A stretch of DNA of 5,823 bases from Clostridiales bacterium (GTDB lineage Bacteria > Bacillota > Clostridia > Christensenellales > Aristaeellaceae), in contig JAAZAQ010000030.1 in the NCBI GenBank assembly GCA_012514225.1, positions 1 to 5,823 of the forward strand. Reading direction: 5' to 3'. A program made the position numbers and the translations under genes. The notes beneath the pieces are model-generated. The model was given only the letters and a program-made list of their open reading frames with translations. It ran no database searches and was not told the DNA's origin. Shown here one piece after another: positions 5,589 to 5,823 of the stretch (positions within the stretch are counted from its first letter, which is position 1; each line of letters starts with the position of its first letter).

Positions 5589-5823
5589 GCCAGACCATGC
5601 TGGAAGTCAAGGACCTGTATGTCAGCTATGGCGCAATTGACGCGCTCAAGGGCATTAACCTGAAGGTGGACGAAGGCAGCATCGTCGCCATCCTGGGCGC
5701 CAACGGCGCCGGAAAATCCACGTTGCTGCGCACCATATCAGGCGTGGTCAAGGCAAAATCCGGCAGCATCCTGCTGGGCGGCCGGCACGAACTGCTGGGC
5801 ATGTACCCCTATAAAATCGCGGA
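5585..5823 (+). CDS. livF: LivF-type ABC ATPase, N-terminal 79 residues (cut by window edge)
   Basis: The first 79 codons of a second ATPase are visible, and the gene continues past the window. It opens MLEVKDLYVSYGAIDALKGI (5-24), typical of LivF with its SYG...AL A-loop region, followed by Walker A GANGAGKST (38-46) and LLRTISGVVKAKSGSI (47-62). There is no N-terminal extension here, unlike its partner. ATG 5585 overlaps the preceding TGA (ATGA), with an excellent Shine-Dalgarno site, so near-equal synthesis of the two ATPases is likely. It would form the heterodimeric motor of the importer with the LivG-type protein. Q-loop, signature and Walker B lie outside the window and cannot be checked. 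Confidence 0.92.
   Translation, partial: MSQTMLEVKDLYVSYGAIDALKGINLKVDEGSIVAILGANGAGKSTLLRTISGVVKAKSGSILLGGRHELLGMYPYKIA

Overview
This is a GC-rich bacterial window, densely packed with genes that all lie on the + strand and look like one operon. In order it holds: the 3' end of a thiolase (1-117), a FabG/PhaB-type short-chain reductase (153-875), a KAS III-like thiolase-fold enzyme (977-2014), and four components of a LivHMGF-type ABC importer of the branched-chain amino acid (HAAT) family. These four are two permeases (2011-2928 and 2930-4090), a first ATPase (4074-5588) and the start of a second ATPase that runs off the right edge (5585-5823). No RNA genes, insertion sequences, CRISPR arrays or credible minus-strand genes are visible. 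Taxonomy cannot be fixed from this sequence. High GC, good Shine-Dalgarno sites and heavy use of GC-ending codons would suit several groups, including GC-rich Firmicutes, Deltaproteobacteria-like lineages or Chloroflexi.

Layout and expression: only about 35 bases separate the thiolase from the reductase. The reductase is followed by the only sizeable gap, about 100 bases, which carries a perfect 13-bp inverted repeat and then the ribosome binding site of the KAS III-like gene. From there on the genes are locked together: an ATGA overlap, a 1-base gap, a 17-base overlap and a second ATGA overlap. This pattern suggests translational coupling of the KAS III-like enzyme with the importer.

How the parts may work together: thiolase, 3-oxoacyl/3-hydroxyacyl reductase and KAS III-like enzyme all act on acyl or 3-oxoacyl thioesters. 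LivHMGF-type importers move amino acids, but relatives also move short organic acids, amides and aromatic acids. The inference is an uptake-plus-CoA-metabolism operon for a carboxylic acid, not a plain leucine/isoleucine/valine transporter. The substrate-binding protein and any acyl-CoA ligase would have to lie outside the window.

The most unusual item is the first ATPase. A recognisable LivG domain (about residues 238-504) is preceded by about 237 residues of highly charged, Cys-free and Trp-free, probably coiled-coil sequence that ordinary LivG proteins (about 250-260 residues) lack. The second is the KAS III-like enzyme, where the usual Cys-His-Asn triad appears to read Cys-His-His and the nucleophile region is a Cys-rich RCCTC motif.
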